Part shown: piece after piece, positions 44,198 to 52,700 of the stretch
Position numbering within the stretch: the first letter of the stretch is position 1
How the letters are laid out: every line of letters starts with the position of its first letter
From: Dictyobacter aurantiacus
GTDB taxonomy: Bacteria > Chloroflexota > Ktedonobacteria > Ktedonobacterales > Ktedonobacteraceae
Direction: 5' to 3'
DNA: 64,000 nucleotides
Assembly: GCF_003967515.1 (NCBI RefSeq)
Contig: NZ_BIFQ01000001.1
Span: 558,001 to 622,000 of the forward strand
The notes under the pieces: generated by a model
Seen by the model: only the letters and a program-made list of their open reading frames with translations
Told to the model about the DNA's origin: nothing
The model's database searches: none
Translations under genes and position numbers: made by a program

Positions 44198-44533
44198 TTA
44201 TCTTTTTTTGCTTTTTCTTGCTATTGTATAACCAACAACAAAAAGCACGAACATAATCAACGCCAGTTCTGGTATATCGACCCTGGTTTGTTCAAAAGGC
44301 ATTCCTCCTAAAGAGGAGATAAAAAGAAGGAGCAGAGTGTATCCACCTATGACCAAAAAGAAAACACAAACGACTGCGGTCTTGTCTCTGATGTCTATAT
44401 AGGCAAGCTTTCGTTTTCCATTTACAGTCGTAAATGCGAAACTTATATCTTTGAAAAATTGTATGGCAGAAAAGCGAGGCACATGCATTCTCCAACAAAA
44501 ATATGCTTTTTCAACCCCTCTTGTTATACGCAC
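44198..44533 (-). CDS. Small hypothetical membrane protein
   Basis: Up to 111 residues. A basic N-terminal half (FTTVNGKRKLAYIDIRDK) is followed by two membrane helices (VVCVFFLVIGGYTLLLLFI and LALIMFVLFVVGYTIA) and a KSKKR tail. The start is unclear: GTG 44533 lacks an SD and ATG 44488 has GGAG too close. No family recognised. AT-rich region. Confidence 0.45.
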   Translation of the reverse strand: MRITRGVEKAYFCWRMHVPRFSAIQFFKDISFAFTTVNGKRKLAYIDIRDKTAVVCVFFLVIGGYTLLLLFISSLGGMPFEQTRVDIPELALIMFVLFVVGYTIARKSKKR

Positions 44534-44559
44534 GTTTCACACCAGTTTCAAATTTTATA

Positions 44560-44673
44560 TTAATCGATTAAAAGGAATACAATGGCCGCAATACCCAGTA
44601 TAAGGCCGATCAGATGGTAGTCGGTGAGCTTTTCGTGATAAATCAGCATGGTCACTACGACAGCTCCATTTTG
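44560..44673 (-). pseudogene. C-terminal fragment of an EamA/SMR-type transporter
   Basis: A 37-codon open stretch reads AVVVTMLIYHEKLTDYHLIG and then LILGIAAIVFLLID before a stop. This is the usual last-two-helix ending of DMT-superfamily transporters (x-E-x-L-T-x3-L-I-G). An in-frame stop lies at 44674-44676 and no start or further transporter sequence is found upstream, so it is a remnant. Confidence 0.5.
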
Positions 44674-44849
44674 TTAAGATTGCTTAACCTCTTACCCATA
44701 ATAAACACATCATTATCACAGATTTCTTTTACTTTTACTCAGGCAAATATATGTATACTGATAACTAGTCTTTTTTGCTTCATCATGATAGATACTATTA
44801 GCCGGTAATGTGTGCACGACGCATATATTACTATTTGACACGAGGAATT

Positions 44850-45476
44850 ATGCCAAAACAGGTTTTTGCATTGGATGCAACTGCAACGCATCGTATCACG
44901 GTGCATTGGGAGGCGGAGAATAATTCCGCTACCGTACTGGTTAATGGAACAATATTAGGCACGTTTTCTAGCATTGAGGAAAAGGTGGCGGGTAAAGATT
45001 TTATCCTGCCCGATAATTCACCACTACATGTGCAATTTTTCAATGGATACCCCCAGGCTTTTCGGGCGGGTGTACCTCTCGCCTCAGTGCCCGATATGGA
45101 TGCTGTCCCCGCACCCCGACGTAAGCGTGGAGGATGCCTTACCGCCTGGCTCATATTCAACCTGGTCGTTGTCGTGGCTCTGACACTGCTCTATTTTATG
45201 GCCACACTGGGCGCCATGGCGAACAACACAACGACGGTCTCGCCATTCGTATTTCTTCTGCTCGGGGTGGTGGGCATCATAGGAATTGTAGGACTCAGCT
45301 TATTGCTGGCGTGGAAAAAATGGGGATTTTACCTGGTAGCGGGCTACGTGCTCATCGGTATCGTGCTCTCCTTCGTGACTGGATCTGTTGATGTCAGGAC
45401 CTTTACACCACTGGTGGGTGTTGTGATCCTCTATTTATGGCTCAATAGAAGTGGCGTATGGGAGCAGCTTAGCTAA
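44850..45476 (+). CDS. Membrane protein of unknown function
   Basis: 208 residues from ATG 44850, after ACGAGGA; the earlier in-frame start at 44808 lacks an SD. Residues 1-85 form a soluble, probably beta-rich domain (HRITVHWEAENNSATVLVNG, TILGTFSSIEEKVAGKDFIL). After an RRKRGG stop-transfer-like patch come three or four membrane segments (TAWLIFNLVVVVALTLLYFM; FVFLLLGVVGIIGIVGLSLL; FYLVAGYVLIGIVLSFV). No family is recognised. It ends at a hairpin shared with the convergent exchanger gene. Confidence 0.65.
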   Translation: MPKQVFALDATATHRITVHWEAENNSATVLVNGTILGTFSSIEEKVAGKDFILPDNSPLHVQFFNGYPQAFRAGVPLASVPDMDAVPAPRRKRGGCLTAWLIFNLVVVVALTLLYFMATLGAMANNTTTVSPFVFLLLGVVGIIGIVGLSLLLAWKKWGFYLVAGYVLIGIVLSFVTGSVDVRTFTPLVGVVILYLWLNRSGVWEQLS

Positions 45477-45487
45477 CCATCACATAC

Positions 45488-45536
45488 GAGAAAGGGCCAG
45501 GAGATGCGAATTGACGCTTTTCTCTGGCCCTTTCTC
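45488..45536. terminator. Bidirectional hairpin between convergent genes
   Basis: GAGAAAGGGCCAG (45488-45500) pairs perfectly with CTGGCCCTTTCTC (45524-45536), 23-nt loop. Confidence 0.7.
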
Positions 45537-45554
45537 TTGCGTGTAAGAATAGAA

Positions 45555-46631
45555 TCATTTGCCGGGCATGAAGATGAGGCCAACGATGGCGACAATGTAG
45601 ACGCCTAAAACGAGGACCGAGTCGATACCGACGCGGTGAAAGAGCTGTTTGGGGCGGCGGAAGATAAGTCCATAGATGTAGATGCCGGTGAGCAAACAGC
45701 CCAGGCTGGCCAGGTAGATGTCGCTCTTCTGCGCCTGGGGTAGCACCGCCTGCCCAGATAGGAGATCAGCCAGGATGAAAAGGACCGGCAGGAAGGCATT
45801 GCCGCCAAAGATGTCGCTGAAGGCCATTTCGTAGTCCGCGATCCAGGTCGATTGCAGACCTGTTGAGACCTCGGGCAGCGAGGTGGCTGCGGCCAGGATG
45901 GTCGCACCAAAAAGCACTCCACTCAAGCCAATATCTTTAGAAATAGCATCACCGCTAAACTCCAGGGCCGCACCGGCGACCAGCGTAATGACAGATGCAA
46001 TGATAAAGGTTAGCAGCGCGCGTCCAGTTGAGGTCTGCTTCGTGCTCTTCTCTTTTTGCTGTTTTTTTGTGTTCTGTGCCGATACATCTTGCGTATCGCC
46101 GCCATCCCGATCTTTTTTCACCTGCCAGGACAGGTCTTTACGTGCCTTGCTTAAGAGCCAGAGTCCAAACACCCAGATAACAACAATGAGAAGCGCAGAG
46201 GGCGACATGCGCAAAAAAGCTATCCCTTGCGGCAGTTGGGTACCCATAATGGCAACCACCAGGACCGCGATTACCAGGACGCCTTCCAGGACGAGCTCGA
46301 GGGAAGAGGCAAGGTACGAGAGCGCATCTTTTTTTCTGGCTCCAAAGGCATCCAGGATCACCAGCACCACCGTCTGAATGGCGATACCACCCAGGATGTT
46401 ACCGGTGGCGATACCGATGTTGTGGGTCACACCAGCCGTCGCCGTAATAGCGATTTCTGGCAGGTTAGTAGCTACAGCCAGCAGGATCATACCGCCAAGC
46501 GCCTGCCCCAGGCCAAAGCGATCCGAGAGAATATCGGTGCTATTGGAGAGTCGAATTCCAGAGAGCCAGACCGCGATGGCCGCAACAATAAAGATCGCAA
46601 TAAGACCCAATAAAGGCAATGATTGAAGCAT
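45555..46631 (-). CDS. Calcium/cation antiporter (CaCA family)
   Basis: 358 residues with ten or eleven membrane helices in two homologous halves. Alpha-repeat 1 GGMILLAVATNLPEIAITAT...GNILGG and alpha-repeat 2 FGATILAAATSLPEVSTGL...DIFGGNAF each hold the ion-coordinating Glu in the A-T-x-L-P-E motif. A cytosolic loop of about 45 residues between the halves is very charged (KKDRDGGDTQD...KKQQKEKSTK). Exchanges Na+ or H+ for Ca2+ or a similar cation at the plasma membrane. Monocistronic. Confidence 0.88.
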   Translation of the reverse strand: MLQSLPLLGLIAIFIVAAIAVWLSGIRLSNSTDILSDRFGLGQALGGMILLAVATNLPEIAITATAGVTHNIGIATGNILGGIAIQTVVLVILDAFGARKKDALSYLASSLELVLEGVLVIAVLVVAIMGTQLPQGIAFLRMSPSALLIVVIWVFGLWLLSKARKDLSWQVKKDRDGGDTQDVSAQNTKKQQKEKSTKQTSTGRALLTFIIASVITLVAGAALEFSGDAISKDIGLSGVLFGATILAAATSLPEVSTGLQSTWIADYEMAFSDIFGGNAFLPVLFILADLLSGQAVLPQAQKSDIYLASLGCLLTGIYIYGLIFRRPKQLFHRVGIDSVLVLGVYIVAIVGLIFMPGK

Positions 46632-46804
46632 GGAATTCTCTCCGTATATAAAAATACCATTTTTCCAGGTACAACGTAGCTATAGATATAAGAAACGCTG
46701 CATTTTACACGTAATAGCCCAATCCTTATGATACATGCGTGTATCTGCAACGTGTAGCAAGCTCCAGTTTGAACATTTGCTTCCAAAATTCAGGGTATCT
46801 CATA

Positions 46805-46895
46805 GTATGCTGGCAAGCGGCTGCAGCCGCTTGCCAGCATACGCTACTCCTGGCGAGCCGCGCAACAGAAGCCAGTGCAGGCGTGAGGCACCTGA
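46805..46895. repeat. Intergenic hairpin element I
   Basis: A perfect 38-nt palindrome (46805-46842, centre CTGCAG) is followed by a flank (46851-46895) that matches the flank of element J (52814-52859) at about 39 of 46 positions. Both flanks include GCCGCGCA and a GTGAGGCACCTGA-like end. It lies in the 427-nt gap between the exchanger gene start and the first sugar-permease stop. Confidence 0.85.
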
Positions 46896-46989
46896 TGAGT
46901 TAACATATGTGTATTCATGCTGCTTACAAAAAGAGCATTGGGACAAGAGATAGTACCGGGGAAATATAGCAGGAGATACCGGGTACAGC

Positions 46990-47031
46990 ATGTACGCCCC
47001 CTGATCGTTATCAATTTCCAGGGGCGTACAT
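46990..47031 (-). terminator. Hairpin after the first sugar ABC operon
   Basis: ATGTACGCCCC (46990-47000) pairs with GGGGCGTACAT (47021-47031), 20-nt loop, 28 nt after the permease stop codon. There is no strong U-tract on the minus strand. Confidence 0.55.
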
Positions 47032-47058
47032 ACATGTACAGGCCATAGTACAGAAAGA

Positions 47059-47979
47059 CTAATTGGCCAGACTACCAAGCGTCAAGCCATTACGCCAGTA
47101 GCGTTGAAGCATCAGGAAGCCGATAATCAGAGGAACCACAGAAAGCAGCGAGCCGGTCACAATATGACTATACACATTTTGTTGTGAACCACCGCTCGTA
47201 TACGCCGTATTCCAGGTTTGCAGACCAACCGTCACAGGGAAGAGCGTTGGATCGCTCACCATAACATACTGCAAGAAAAAGTTTGTCCAGACGGCGACGA
47301 ACTGGAACAGAAAGATCGTCACCAGCGCGGGCGACAGGATACGCAGCACCATCGTCATAAACAAGCGGAACTCGCCCGCGCCATCCACGCGTGCGGCATC
47401 CAGCAGGGCATCGGGAACAGAAGAAGCCGCGTAGATACGGGCCAGATAGACCCCAAAGGGGTTCACGATACTCGGCAAAAGGATCGCCCAGATCGTATTA
47501 GTTAAATGCACACCGCTCAGCAAGAGATAGAGCGGCAGCACCAGGGCCGGTAATGGAACCAGGATAGCGCCAAGAATAATCGAAAAGATGATATTGCGCC
47601 CGGGGAACACGAACTTGGCCAACGCATAGCCGGCCATCGTCGAAAAGAGCGTTCCGACCAGCGCGCTCACACCCGAATAGAAGAACGAATTCAACAGCCA
47701 GCGTCCATAGTTGGCGTTATCATACGTAAAAACTTGTTGCAAATTGGTAAACAGATTAAAGTTTGGAGCGAACCAGAGGCCAAAGGAGCCAAAAAGATCC
47801 GATGACGTCTTTGTTGAAGAAATAACTAACCAGTAAAATGGCAGCAAAAAGTAAACGGCGAGCACGAAAAGTATAGCCATTACTATAACATTATCGATCG
47901 ATAGAGACGGCCTCGTCCTATTGCGCGCTTTTGCTACGGGCGTGGCGAGCGCTCCCTGTCGCTGTGATGCTGTTGCCAT
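47059..47979 (-). CDS. Carbohydrate ABC transporter permease, MalG type (system 1)
   Basis: 306 residues, six membrane helices. The EAA loop that docks the ATPase is LLDAARVDGAGEFRLFMTMV. The start motif VYFLLPFYWLVISSTK is typical of CUT1 MalG-like permeases. GGAGG precedes the ATG. Last gene of the operon SBP-permease-permease; no ATPase gene follows. Confidence 0.92.
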   Translation of the reverse strand: MATASQRQGALATPVAKARNRTRPSLSIDNVIVMAILFVLAVYFLLPFYWLVISSTKTSSDLFGSFGLWFAPNFNLFTNLQQVFTYDNANYGRWLLNSFFYSGVSALVGTLFSTMAGYALAKFVFPGRNIIFSIILGAILVPLPALVLPLYLLLSGVHLTNTIWAILLPSIVNPFGVYLARIYAASSVPDALLDAARVDGAGEFRLFMTMVLRILSPALVTIFLFQFVAVWTNFFLQYVMVSDPTLFPVTVGLQTWNTAYTSGGSQQNVYSHIVTGSLLSVVPLIIGFLMLQRYWRNGLTLGSLAN

Positions 47980-47996
47980 AGTGCCAACCTCCTTCC

Positions 47997-48953
47997 TTAT
48001 ACGCCAGAGTAGCGCTGGGTGAACTTCAAGAAACCAAAGGATAAGATGAACGAAACGACGGCCAGCATAACGGAGAGAGCCGAGGTATAGTAGTAATTGT
48101 TATTGCTAAACGCCGTGTAGTACGCATAGAGGTTTGGCGTATATCCGGTCGTCACATTATTGGAGATTGAGCTGAGCACCAACGGCTCGGTGAACAACTG
48201 CAATGTGCCGATAATGGAGAAGATACAGGTCAACACCAGCGCTGGAGCCACCATTGGTATCTTGATGTAGCGCGCGATCTTAAAACCGGTACAGCCATCC
48301 AGGCGAGCAGCTTCGTAAATTTCGGTCGGAATGGCCTGCAGAGCGGCGATAATGATCAGCATATTATAGCCCGTCCACGTCCAGGTAGAGATATTGGCCA
48401 TCGACCACAAAATCGTACCCGCGCCCAAGAAATCGGGGCCGCCCAGTCCCAGCGACTTCACCAGTTGCACAAATGGGCTGAGCTGTGGGGTGTAAAGATA
48501 GCCCCAGATGAGAGCAGCGACGACACCGGGGATAGCATAGGGAATGAAGAAGGCCGTACGGAAGAAGCCCTTCCAGCGCGCCGATTGCGAATCCAGCAGC
48601 AGTGCCACCAGCAGCGCCACACCCAACATGACCGGAACCTGCACGATACCAAAAAGAAAAACGCGACCCAGACCAATGAAAAAGGTCTGGTCGCCCAGTA
48701 CATCTTTATAGTTGCCCAGCCCATTGAACATGATTGTTGGCGCGCCAAGGCCCAGGCCACTGCGCTGCGAACGAAACAGGCTCTGATATAAGGCATAGAC
48801 AATGGGCACAATAAAAAAAACAATGAAAAAAAGCCCGAACGGAAGTAAAAAGAGATAGGGTACAGCCGTTGTACGCCGTTGTAATGTGTTGCGCCGGCGA
48901 CCTGACAGGCTGGAAACCACCATCTCTGATGATGAGGCAGATTTGAGCGCCAT
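47997..48953 (-). CDS. Carbohydrate ABC transporter permease, MalF type (system 1)
   Basis: 318 residues from ATG 48953 (AGAGGGATGA upstream); a longer frame to 49058 would run through the hairpin that follows the binding-protein gene and is not used. Six membrane helices, PYLFLLPFGLFFIVFFIVPI at the start, and the EAA loop EIYEAARLDGCTGFKIARYI near residue 210. Paired with the MalG-type gene 17 nt downstream. Confidence 0.92.
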   Translation of the reverse strand: MALKSASSSEMVVSSLSGRRRNTLQRRTTAVPYLFLLPFGLFFIVFFIVPIVYALYQSLFRSQRSGLGLGAPTIMFNGLGNYKDVLGDQTFFIGLGRVFLFGIVQVPVMLGVALLVALLLDSQSARWKGFFRTAFFIPYAIPGVVAALIWGYLYTPQLSPFVQLVKSLGLGGPDFLGAGTILWSMANISTWTWTGYNMLIIIAALQAIPTEIYEAARLDGCTGFKIARYIKIPMVAPALVLTCIFSIIGTLQLFTEPLVLSSISNNVTTGYTPNLYAYYTAFSNNNYYYTSALSVMLAVVSFILSFGFLKFTQRYSGV

Positions 48954-49029
48954 TGGGTCATCCCTCTCTAATTGCTGTCTGAATCGATTCCATTCAATGA
49001 AGATGAGCGTTGAATATCTCATAAGAGAA

Positions 49030-49056
49030 GTGCAGGCAGGCGTTGCCTGCCTGCAC
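49030..49056 (-). repeat. Hairpin between binding-protein and permease genes (system 1)
   Basis: GTGCAGGCAGGC / GCCTGCCTGCAC, a perfect 12-bp stem with a GTT loop, in the 145-nt gap after the binding-protein gene. No U-tract follows on the minus strand, so it is more likely a 3' stabiliser that raises binding-protein mRNA than a full terminator. Confidence 0.7.
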
Positions 49057-49098
49057 ATTCTTCAGGTATCCGCGACAACTCATCGCAACATTGTATGA

Positions 49099-50466
49099 CT
49101 ACGAATTGACGCTAAAGCCCTGCTTCTTCATACCCTGCACCGTATCGTTCTGCACCTTGTCCAACGCAGCGCTTAACGTTTGTTTACCAGCTACAGCATC
49201 GCTAAACTGGTCCCCAACAGAGGTGAAGACATCGCTCATCGTCGGACCCCACTGGAATTTGACATCGACTTGATTGGAGGCATCTTTGAAGACCTGGCTG
49301 ATATCCTGGCCGCTATAGAACTTCTGGGTCGCCGCGTCGGACGAGCCATTCAATGCGGACTGCAGGGCGGGATAGATTTGGGCACCCGTAACCATACCAT
49401 TGACGCTATCCGTGTTGGTGTTCAGCCAGCTAGCGAACTCGGCTGCTTCTTTTGGATGCTTGGAATCTTTGAAGACAACCGTGGTCGAGCCACCCCAGTT
49501 TCCGGCAACGCTGTTGCTGCTGCTCCACTGTGGCATAGGGGCTACCTTCCATTTGCCGCTGGTCTGAGCTGCATTCGACATGATCGTATTCGCACCCCAG
49601 ACCGCCGAGATCCAGGTCGCGTTGCGCCCGGTCTGTAGATCATTGTACCAGCCCTGCGAGAAGTCAGGATCGGTGGTTACGAGCTTCTTATCAAGCAGGC
49701 CCTGCCAGAAGTCAGTCACTTTCTTAGAGGCGGTGTCATTGATATTGACCTGCCAGCTCTGACCATTGATGTTGAACCAGCGTCCACCAGCCTGCCAGAT
49801 ATAGCCAATAAACTGGCCGGCCTCTTTGGGCGGGAAGTCGGTGATATAGACATTGGGATCAGCCTGGTGCAGTTTCTGAGCAGCGGCTGCGTAGTCATCC
49901 CATGTCTTGGGCACAGGAATGTTGTACTTCTGGAACAGATCGGCGCGATAGTACATTGCCATCGGGCCTGAGTCTTCCGGGATCGCATAAATCGCGCTGC
50001 CTTGCGTCACCTGATTCCAGGTCCAGGGTACAAACTGATCTTTGAGCGAGCTGGCGCCATACTGGGAAAGATCGGTCAGGCCACCGGTAGCCTCAAATGT
50101 AGGAAGGAACTGGTATTCAACCTGCCCAAGGTCAGGCGCGTTGCCGGCCTTGATGGCGGTGAACATTTTTGCGTAGGTGCCATTCGCACCGGAGGGCACG
50201 GAGTTCCAGCTCACGTGAATGTTCGGATGCGTCTTGTTGAAGAGCGCGATTGACTTATCCAGATTTGGCACCCAGGACCAGAAGGTCAGGTTCACAACGC
50301 CCCCACTGCTCGTGTTGCCGCCGCTGGAAGAACTGGAAGAACTGGAGGTGCTGGTTGAGCTGGTTGAGCTGCCGCCACCACAGGCAGCAAGTAGGAACGA
50401 GAGCAAGAGTAAAACACTTATTCCGGTCAACGCGTTTCTTCGGCGCCGCTGAAAAGCTTCTTGCAT
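49099..50466 (-). CDS. Carbohydrate ABC transporter substrate-binding lipoprotein (system 1)
   Basis: 455 residues. The Sec-type lipoprotein signal ends in FLLAACGGG. A long Ser/Thr/Gly linker (SSTSSTSTSSSSSSSSGG) follows, as in monoderm and chloroflexal binding proteins. The mature part shows the CUT1 pattern VNLTFWSWVPNLDKSIALFN, NAPDLGQVEYQFLP, AMYYRADLFQKYNIPVPKTW and KEAAEFASWL. Captures an oligosaccharide at the cell surface; which one is unknown. AAAGGAG precedes the ATG. First gene of the operon, probably controlled by the LacI protein encoded upstream. Confidence 0.92.
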   Translation of the reverse strand: MQEAFQRRRRNALTGISVLLLLSFLLAACGGGSSTSSTSTSSSSSSSSGGNTSSGGVVNLTFWSWVPNLDKSIALFNKTHPNIHVSWNSVPSGANGTYAKMFTAIKAGNAPDLGQVEYQFLPTFEATGGLTDLSQYGASSLKDQFVPWTWNQVTQGSAIYAIPEDSGPMAMYYRADLFQKYNIPVPKTWDDYAAAAQKLHQADPNVYITDFPPKEAGQFIGYIWQAGGRWFNINGQSWQVNINDTASKKVTDFWQGLLDKKLVTTDPDFSQGWYNDLQTGRNATWISAVWGANTIMSNAAQTSGKWKVAPMPQWSSSNSVAGNWGGSTTVVFKDSKHPKEAAEFASWLNTNTDSVNGMVTGAQIYPALQSALNGSSDAATQKFYSGQDISQVFKDASNQVDVKFQWGPTMSDVFTSVGDQFSDAVAGKQTLSAALDKVQNDTVQGMKKQGFSVNS

Positions 50467-50557
50467 ACAGATGTACTCCTTTGGACTGATTGTGACGATG
50501 GATTGATTGTGACGGTCATAGCGCGGGCTGGTATGAAAAAAATCCCTAAAAAGCCCT

Positions 50558-50611
50558 GTGACGTATGGATACGCCCGGTTTCAGGTGACGTATGGATACG
50601 CCCGGCTTCAG
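50558..50611. repeat. Tandem 27-nt direct repeat in the 5' leader of system 1
   Basis: 50558-50584 is repeated at 50585-50611 with a single T-to-C difference (unit contains GTGACGTATGGATACGCCCG). It lies in the untranslated leader about 90-145 nt upstream of the binding-protein start. A shorter repeat TGATTGTGACG also occurs twice at about 50487 and 50504. Confidence 0.8.
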
Positions 50612-50810
50612 GGTCGATACGGGGTTTGGATATTGCACCTGATGTGCAAAGAACGAGCGTGGCTTAATTACTACCATAGATCGAAGTATTCACAAGTATG
50701 CATGTAAAAAAGAAGAGCAACCGTGCCTACTTCGCCTCTTGAGCGCATATGGCTTCATTGCCACAAAATATCTGGCGCAACCTCCATTCTCTTTGTGCTG
50801 AAAAGATGAT

Positions 50811-50862
50811 GTTTATCGGTAAACGTACCAGAAGTTTACATGGTTTTGTTATTAATTGTCAA
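50811..50862 (-). promoter_or_regulatory. Promoter of sugar system 1 with overlapping LacI-type operator O1
   Basis: On the minus strand: -35 TTGACA (50857-50862), 18-nt spacer, -10 TAAACT (50833-50838). The palindrome GTTTATCGGTAAAC (50811-50824) then overlaps the expected start region. The centre CG and the TTTA/TAAA arms are typical of LacI-family operators. One position breaks perfect symmetry. Confidence 0.75.
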
Positions 50863-50935
50863 GAGTTTTGCCACCGACCAACCTCTGTTTTTGGATATGG
50901 GGAGAGAGAGATCTCTCCCGCTACCCTTTTGTTAC

Positions 50936-50949
50936 GTTTACCGGTAAAC
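50936..50949. promoter_or_regulatory. LacI-type operator O2
   Basis: GTTTACCGGTAAAC, a perfect 14-bp palindrome and the same motif as O1, 125 bp away centre to centre and between the promoter and the lacI-family gene. The spacing would allow looping between two repressor dimers. Confidence 0.75.
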
Positions 50950-51012
50950 TTACAATACCATATGCCAATCCGCTCCTGGCATAGACCCATGGTTGTTTCC
51001 GTGTAATGCGTG

Positions 51013-52035
51013 TTACGCGTTCTGTTTTTCTCCATCTACAGGAGGAACGGTTGTCGATGGACGAGGGAGAAGCGTTGGAGGAACAAGTACTGAGGATGCA
51101 ATATCTTCAATTTTATTCAGTTGCTTCAACAGCAATTCCGTGGCCGCCTTGGCCAATTGTTGCTTTGAAATCGCGATGGTGGTCAAAGGTGGACGCATAT
51201 GCGCTGATACGACAATGTCATCCAGTCCGATAATAGATACGTCGCGCGGCACCTGTAAGCCCATATCATAAGCAGCCTCCATCGCTCCAATGGCCATCCA
51301 GTCGTTGGCGGCAAAGATAGCGGTGGGAGGATGTTCAAGCGCGAACAGGCGCTGGGCCGCGCTATAGCCACTTGCTAGCTCTGAATTCCCTTGTTGGATC
51401 ATTTCGGGGGCGAGTTGCAATCCGGCTTCCTCCAACGTCAGGCGGAAGCCTTCGAAACGCAGCGTCTGCAAGGGCAGATCTACGATGATCGCCATGCGCC
51501 GATGCCCCAACGTTAGCAAATGACGCGCCGCCAACTGCCCGGCCAGCTTGAAATCAACGCTCACCTGGGGAATAATTGCCGACTGCTCGTTTTCTTGCCA
51601 GTCGCATAAGACAATGGGTAAGCTCTGCTGGAACTGCGCCTCCAGATCGGCCAGGTTCATACTCAGTCCCATGACAATGACGCCATCCACCCAGCGACTC
51701 ACCAGGCGATCCAGATATTGACGCCCAAGCTCACCATCATTATGCGTGTTGCAGAACACAACCTGGTAGTTATGCTTGCGCGCGATACACTCGATCTCTT
51801 CGGCAATCTCTGGATAAAAGGGATTGGCAATCGTTGGTAACATAAACGCAAGCGTCAGTGTTCTCCGCTGCGTCAGGGCGCGTGCGAGCACATTCGGTCG
51901 GTACCCCACCTTTTGAGCATATTCGAGTACGCGGCGGCGTGTCTCGACGCTCACATTGCTTTTTCCCTTTAAAGCATTGGCAACTGTGGTCTGTGAAACG
52001 CCAAGCGCCTTTGCGAGGTCATAAATAGTGGCCAT
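51013..52035 (-). CDS. LacI-family transcriptional regulator
   Basis: 340 residues from ATG 52035 (AAAGGATG upstream). The N-terminal HTH and hinge read MATIYDLAKALGVSQTTVAN and ALKGKSNVSVETRRRVLEYA, with RPNVLARALT. The periplasmic-binding-protein-like effector domain follows (LPTIANPFYPEIAEEIECIA, VDGVIVMG, GHRRMAII, AIFAANDWMAIGAM, ISIIGLDD-type VSIIGLDDI). It is encoded directly upstream of the sugar system 1 operon on the same strand, and two LacI-type palindromes lie between them, so it most likely represses that operon until its sugar ligand binds. Confidence 0.93.
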   Translation of the reverse strand: MATIYDLAKALGVSQTTVANALKGKSNVSVETRRRVLEYAQKVGYRPNVLARALTQRRTLTLAFMLPTIANPFYPEIAEEIECIARKHNYQVVFCNTHNDGELGRQYLDRLVSRWVDGVIVMGLSMNLADLEAQFQQSLPIVLCDWQENEQSAIIPQVSVDFKLAGQLAARHLLTLGHRRMAIIVDLPLQTLRFEGFRLTLEEAGLQLAPEMIQQGNSELASGYSAAQRLFALEHPPTAIFAANDWMAIGAMEAAYDMGLQVPRDVSIIGLDDIVVSAHMRPPLTTIAISKQQLAKAATELLLKQLNKIEDIASSVLVPPTLLPRPSTTVPPVDGEKQNA

Positions 52036-52209
52036 AACATCCTTTCTGCACACGTAGTATAAACTAAGGTAGTACATGATTATGCCTCTTGTCAACTCTT
52101 CTTCTTTTCGAGGCGGCGTTTTGCAGGCATGTATAGTGTACGAAAGAAAAGAACTATGGAGATGTGGTACGATGAGGAGGACCTTATTTTTACGAGGGAG
52201 CTTGCACAT

Positions 52210-52686
52210 ATGTCATTAAGCGATCTAGCGAGCATTGCTGTTATTGTACAGGGTACTCTTTTCATTGTTTCTATCATTCTGGTCGGGTACCAATTGCAGG
52301 AAAATACCAAACTGGTCAGAGCGGCAAACACGCAAAAACTGGTGGAGCTCTCTACACCTTTCTACATGCAACTGGCCCAGAGTCGCGAGTTAACAGAGGT
52401 CTGGCAGCGCGGAGGTCAGCGTTTAAACGAGATGGACGATGTAGATCGAGAGCGCTACTTCTCTTTACTGATGTGCTGGCTGATGCTGCACGAGAATATC
52501 TATCACCAGTGGCGCAAAAAGCTGATCGATAAGGATACATACGCCTCCTGGACTCGCGATTTGGAGTATTTCGCACGCAGGCAACACCTCGAAAGGCACT
52601 GGAACAACTTCGGCGGCTACTTTGAGGCCTCATTCAGCGAGTATGTGACGACGATTATTACGCGCCTGACACAGGAGGCTGCGTAG
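52210..52686 (+). CDS. Small protein with one membrane segment, unknown function
   Basis: 158 residues from ATG 52210, which has GAGGGAG 10 nt upstream; earlier in-frame ATGs (52129, 52156) have no SD. One N-terminal helix (SIAVIVQGTLFIVSIILVGY) is followed by a cytosolic helical domain (LQENTKLVRAANTQKLVELS, MLHENIYHQWRKKLIDKDTY). This composition resembles DUF6082-like small proteins; no function is known. It ends at repeat element J, convergent with the ROK gene. Confidence 0.65.
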   Translation: MSLSDLASIAVIVQGTLFIVSIILVGYQLQENTKLVRAANTQKLVELSTPFYMQLAQSRELTEVWQRGGQRLNEMDDVDRERYFSLLMCWLMLHENIYHQWRKKLIDKDTYASWTRDLEYFARRQHLERHWNNFGGYFEASFSEYVTTIITRLTQEAA

Positions 52687-52700
52687 CCATGAGATGCCCC

